Below are positions 62,961 to 64,000 of a stretch of 64,000 bases of DNA, piece by piece. How positions within the stretch are numbered: the stretch's first letter is position 1; each line of letters starts with the position of its first letter. The notes beneath the pieces were generated by a model. That model was given only the letters and a program-made list of their open reading frames with translations, did not search any database and was not told the origin of the DNA. Source of the stretch: JAAURB01 sp049647265 (GTDB taxonomy: Bacteria > Cyanobacteriota > Cyanobacteriia > Cyanobacteriales > Microcoleaceae). Made by a program: the position numbers and the translations under genes. The stretch is taken from positions 16,229 to 80,228 of the forward strand of contig JBARXJ010000019.1 of NCBI GenBank assembly GCA_049647265.1, in the 5' to 3' direction.

Positions 62961-64000
62961 CTATATTTGCGTCATGTCGTTAGCAAAAAAGTTCAAAATA
63001 TCTGTACCCGAAAGGTTAGCAATATTTTCAATGAAACCTTCTCCAGCAAAAATAGTCAGATCATCAAAGAAATCTAAAATAGTAATATCATTCTGGCTAT
63101 TAATGACTCCATCTTGATTAATATCAATCATGAGATTAGTATGATCTTGCCCTAAGCCGATTATATTATCCGTGGGTTGAGAGAGAGAAAGACTAACAAT
63201 CCCTAAGGTGAGAGTATCATTACCCTCTAAGTCTTCAATGACTACCCCGCTATGATTAGAAGCAATTAATTGATAGGTATCATCTCCCATACCGCCTCGA
63301 AGTGTATCAGAACCCACTTTACCAATTAAGATGTCATCTCCTGCTTCACCATTGAGTTCATCATCTCCAGTCCCTCCATCCAATAAATCAGCTCCAGCGC
63401 CTCCGAATAAAGTATCTTTATCAATATCTAATCCAATTGAAAAGGCACTTTGATCGGTGAAAAAAGTGTTATTTTCTATTGTGGTGCTGAAGCTTAAACC
63501 TTCATTGCCATAAAGTCGATCATCTCCATCGCCACCAGAAAGAATATCATTTCCTAGTTTACCTTCAATAAAATCGTTTCCTTGTTCTCCGTTAATACTA
63601 TTGGCAAAAATACCACCAATAATTCTGTCGTCAGATGGAGAGCCAATCACATTTTCAATATTTCTAATGGTATCAATCCCCCCAACACCATCAGAATTAT
63701 TAATCAGATCGCTATCAATCGCGATAACAATACCCGTACCCGAATCGTTTTCAGTGGTTTGATAACTGACCGTATCATTACCCAAACCACCGTCAATCGT
63801 ATCATTACCACTACCTCCGGCTAAGAGATCGTCGCCATCAAAACCAATCAGGGAGTCATGACCGCCATTACCAACCAGTGAATCTTGTCCGCCAAAACCA
63901 TTGAGAATATTATCGCCATCATCTCCGATGAGAGTATCATTTTGATTGGTGGCAACAATCACTTCAATCTCTTGCAAGTAATCGCCTTGTGCTTCTCCTC
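62961..64000 (-). CDS. RTX (hemolysin-type) calcium-binding protein, N-terminus beyond window
   Basis: The minus-strand frame is still open at the right edge (GEAQGDYLQEIEVIVATNQN), so the TTG at 63977 is not a real start. It contains many GGxGxDxLx RTX nonapeptides: NGFGGQDSLVGNGGHDSLIG, GGDGDDRLYGNEG, LFGGAGADLLDGGTGDDELN. These bind Ca2+ in a parallel beta roll. Near the end, DINQDGVINSQNDITIL resembles a dockerin/EF-hand loop. RTX proteins are secreted by type I systems and act as adhesins, S-layer or enzymes. The type cannot be set without the missing part. Confidence 0.9.
   Translation of the reverse strand, partial: GEAQGDYLQEIEVIVATNQNDTLIGDDGDNILNGFGGQDSLVGNGGHDSLIGFDGDDLLAGGSGNDTIDGGLGNDTVSYQTTENDSGTGIVIAIDSDLINNSDGVGGIDTIRNIENVIGSPSDDRIIGGIFANSINGEQGNDFIEGKLGNDILSGGDGDDRLYGNEGLSFSTTIENNTFFTDQSAFSIGLDIDKDTLFGGAGADLLDGGTGDDELNGEAGDDILIGKVGSDTLRGGMGDDTYQLIASNHSGVVIEDLEGNDTLTLGIVSLSLSQPTDNIIGLGQDHTNLMIDINQDGVINSQNDITILDFFDDLTIFAGEGFIENIANLSGTDILNFFANDMTQI

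Noticed and set aside
1..64000. tRNA, rRNA or CRISPR array
   Set aside because: No cloverleaf-like segments or regularly spaced direct repeats were seen by eye. A tRNAscan or CRISPR finder could still detect something.

Overview
The window is chromosomal DNA from a cyanobacterium. The evidence is PsbU of the photosystem II oxygen-evolving complex, tocopherol cyclase, the NblS-interacting protein SipA, a DUF4327 small protein and many GCGATCGC (HIP1) octamers. The AT-rich composition, a Ser/Thr kinase fused to WD40 repeats, RTX repeats, a PKS remnant and many small repeats suit a filamentous Oscillatoriales-type genome (Planktothrix, Oscillatoria or a relative). The genus is inference. I saw no tRNA, rRNA or CRISPR array.

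Layout. 1-8 kb: a WD40 Ser/Thr kinase cut by the window edge, a transposase scrap, a CNNM/CBS membrane protein, and a three-gene sensory operon (phosphate-binding-like lipoprotein, histidine kinase, response regulator). 8-16 kb: a MITE-like element, a Uma2 nuclease, MutS2, a GNAT acetyltransferase, a PIN / small protein / HEPN-like operon, and DUF1993 and PH-domain genes. 16-20 kb: a visibly GC-richer segment with a diacylglycerol kinase and a membrane iron-sulfur protein fused to a cyclic-nucleotide-binding domain, bounded by a 22-bp direct repeat. 20-30 kb: an EVE protein, a dihydroorotase homologue lacking metal ligands, a double histidine phosphatase, a GST, a sulfotransferase and an ABC exporter with a histidine-kinase-like tail. 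30-35 kb: an alpha/beta hydrolase, psbU, tocopherol cyclase and a response regulator. 35.4-39.2 kb: a decaying biosynthetic locus (glycosyltransferase, membrane protein, PKS KR-ACP-oxoamine synthase) with many stops, most explicable as CAA/CAG to TAA/TAG. 39-48 kb: a histidine kinase, DUF4327, two conserved small proteins and the pstS-pstC-pstA-pstB operon behind a clear Pho box. 48-54 kb: a radical SAM protein with a duplicated 3' end, then a DUF262 / AAA ATPase / unknown three-gene operon that looks like an uncharacterised defence system. 54-64 kb: a Uma2 nuclease and a methyltransferase, thioredoxin, a peroxiredoxin and a TetR regulator, an unusual PII paralogue, sipA and rbfA, a HAD pseudogene, a spermidine-synthase-like membrane fusion, and an RTX protein running off the right edge.

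How genes work together. The pst genes form a phosphate-uptake unit under probable PhoB/SphR control. The 4-7.5 kb operon may be a separate anion-sensing two-component unit. The thioredoxin, peroxiredoxin and TetR genes share TGGAACG motifs and probably form a redox regulon. The two strongest candidates for undescribed systems are the DUF262-AAA-unknown operon (51.0-54.2 kb) and the PIN-small-HEPN operon (12.6-14.6 kb). All functions are read from sequence motifs only; no search was run.
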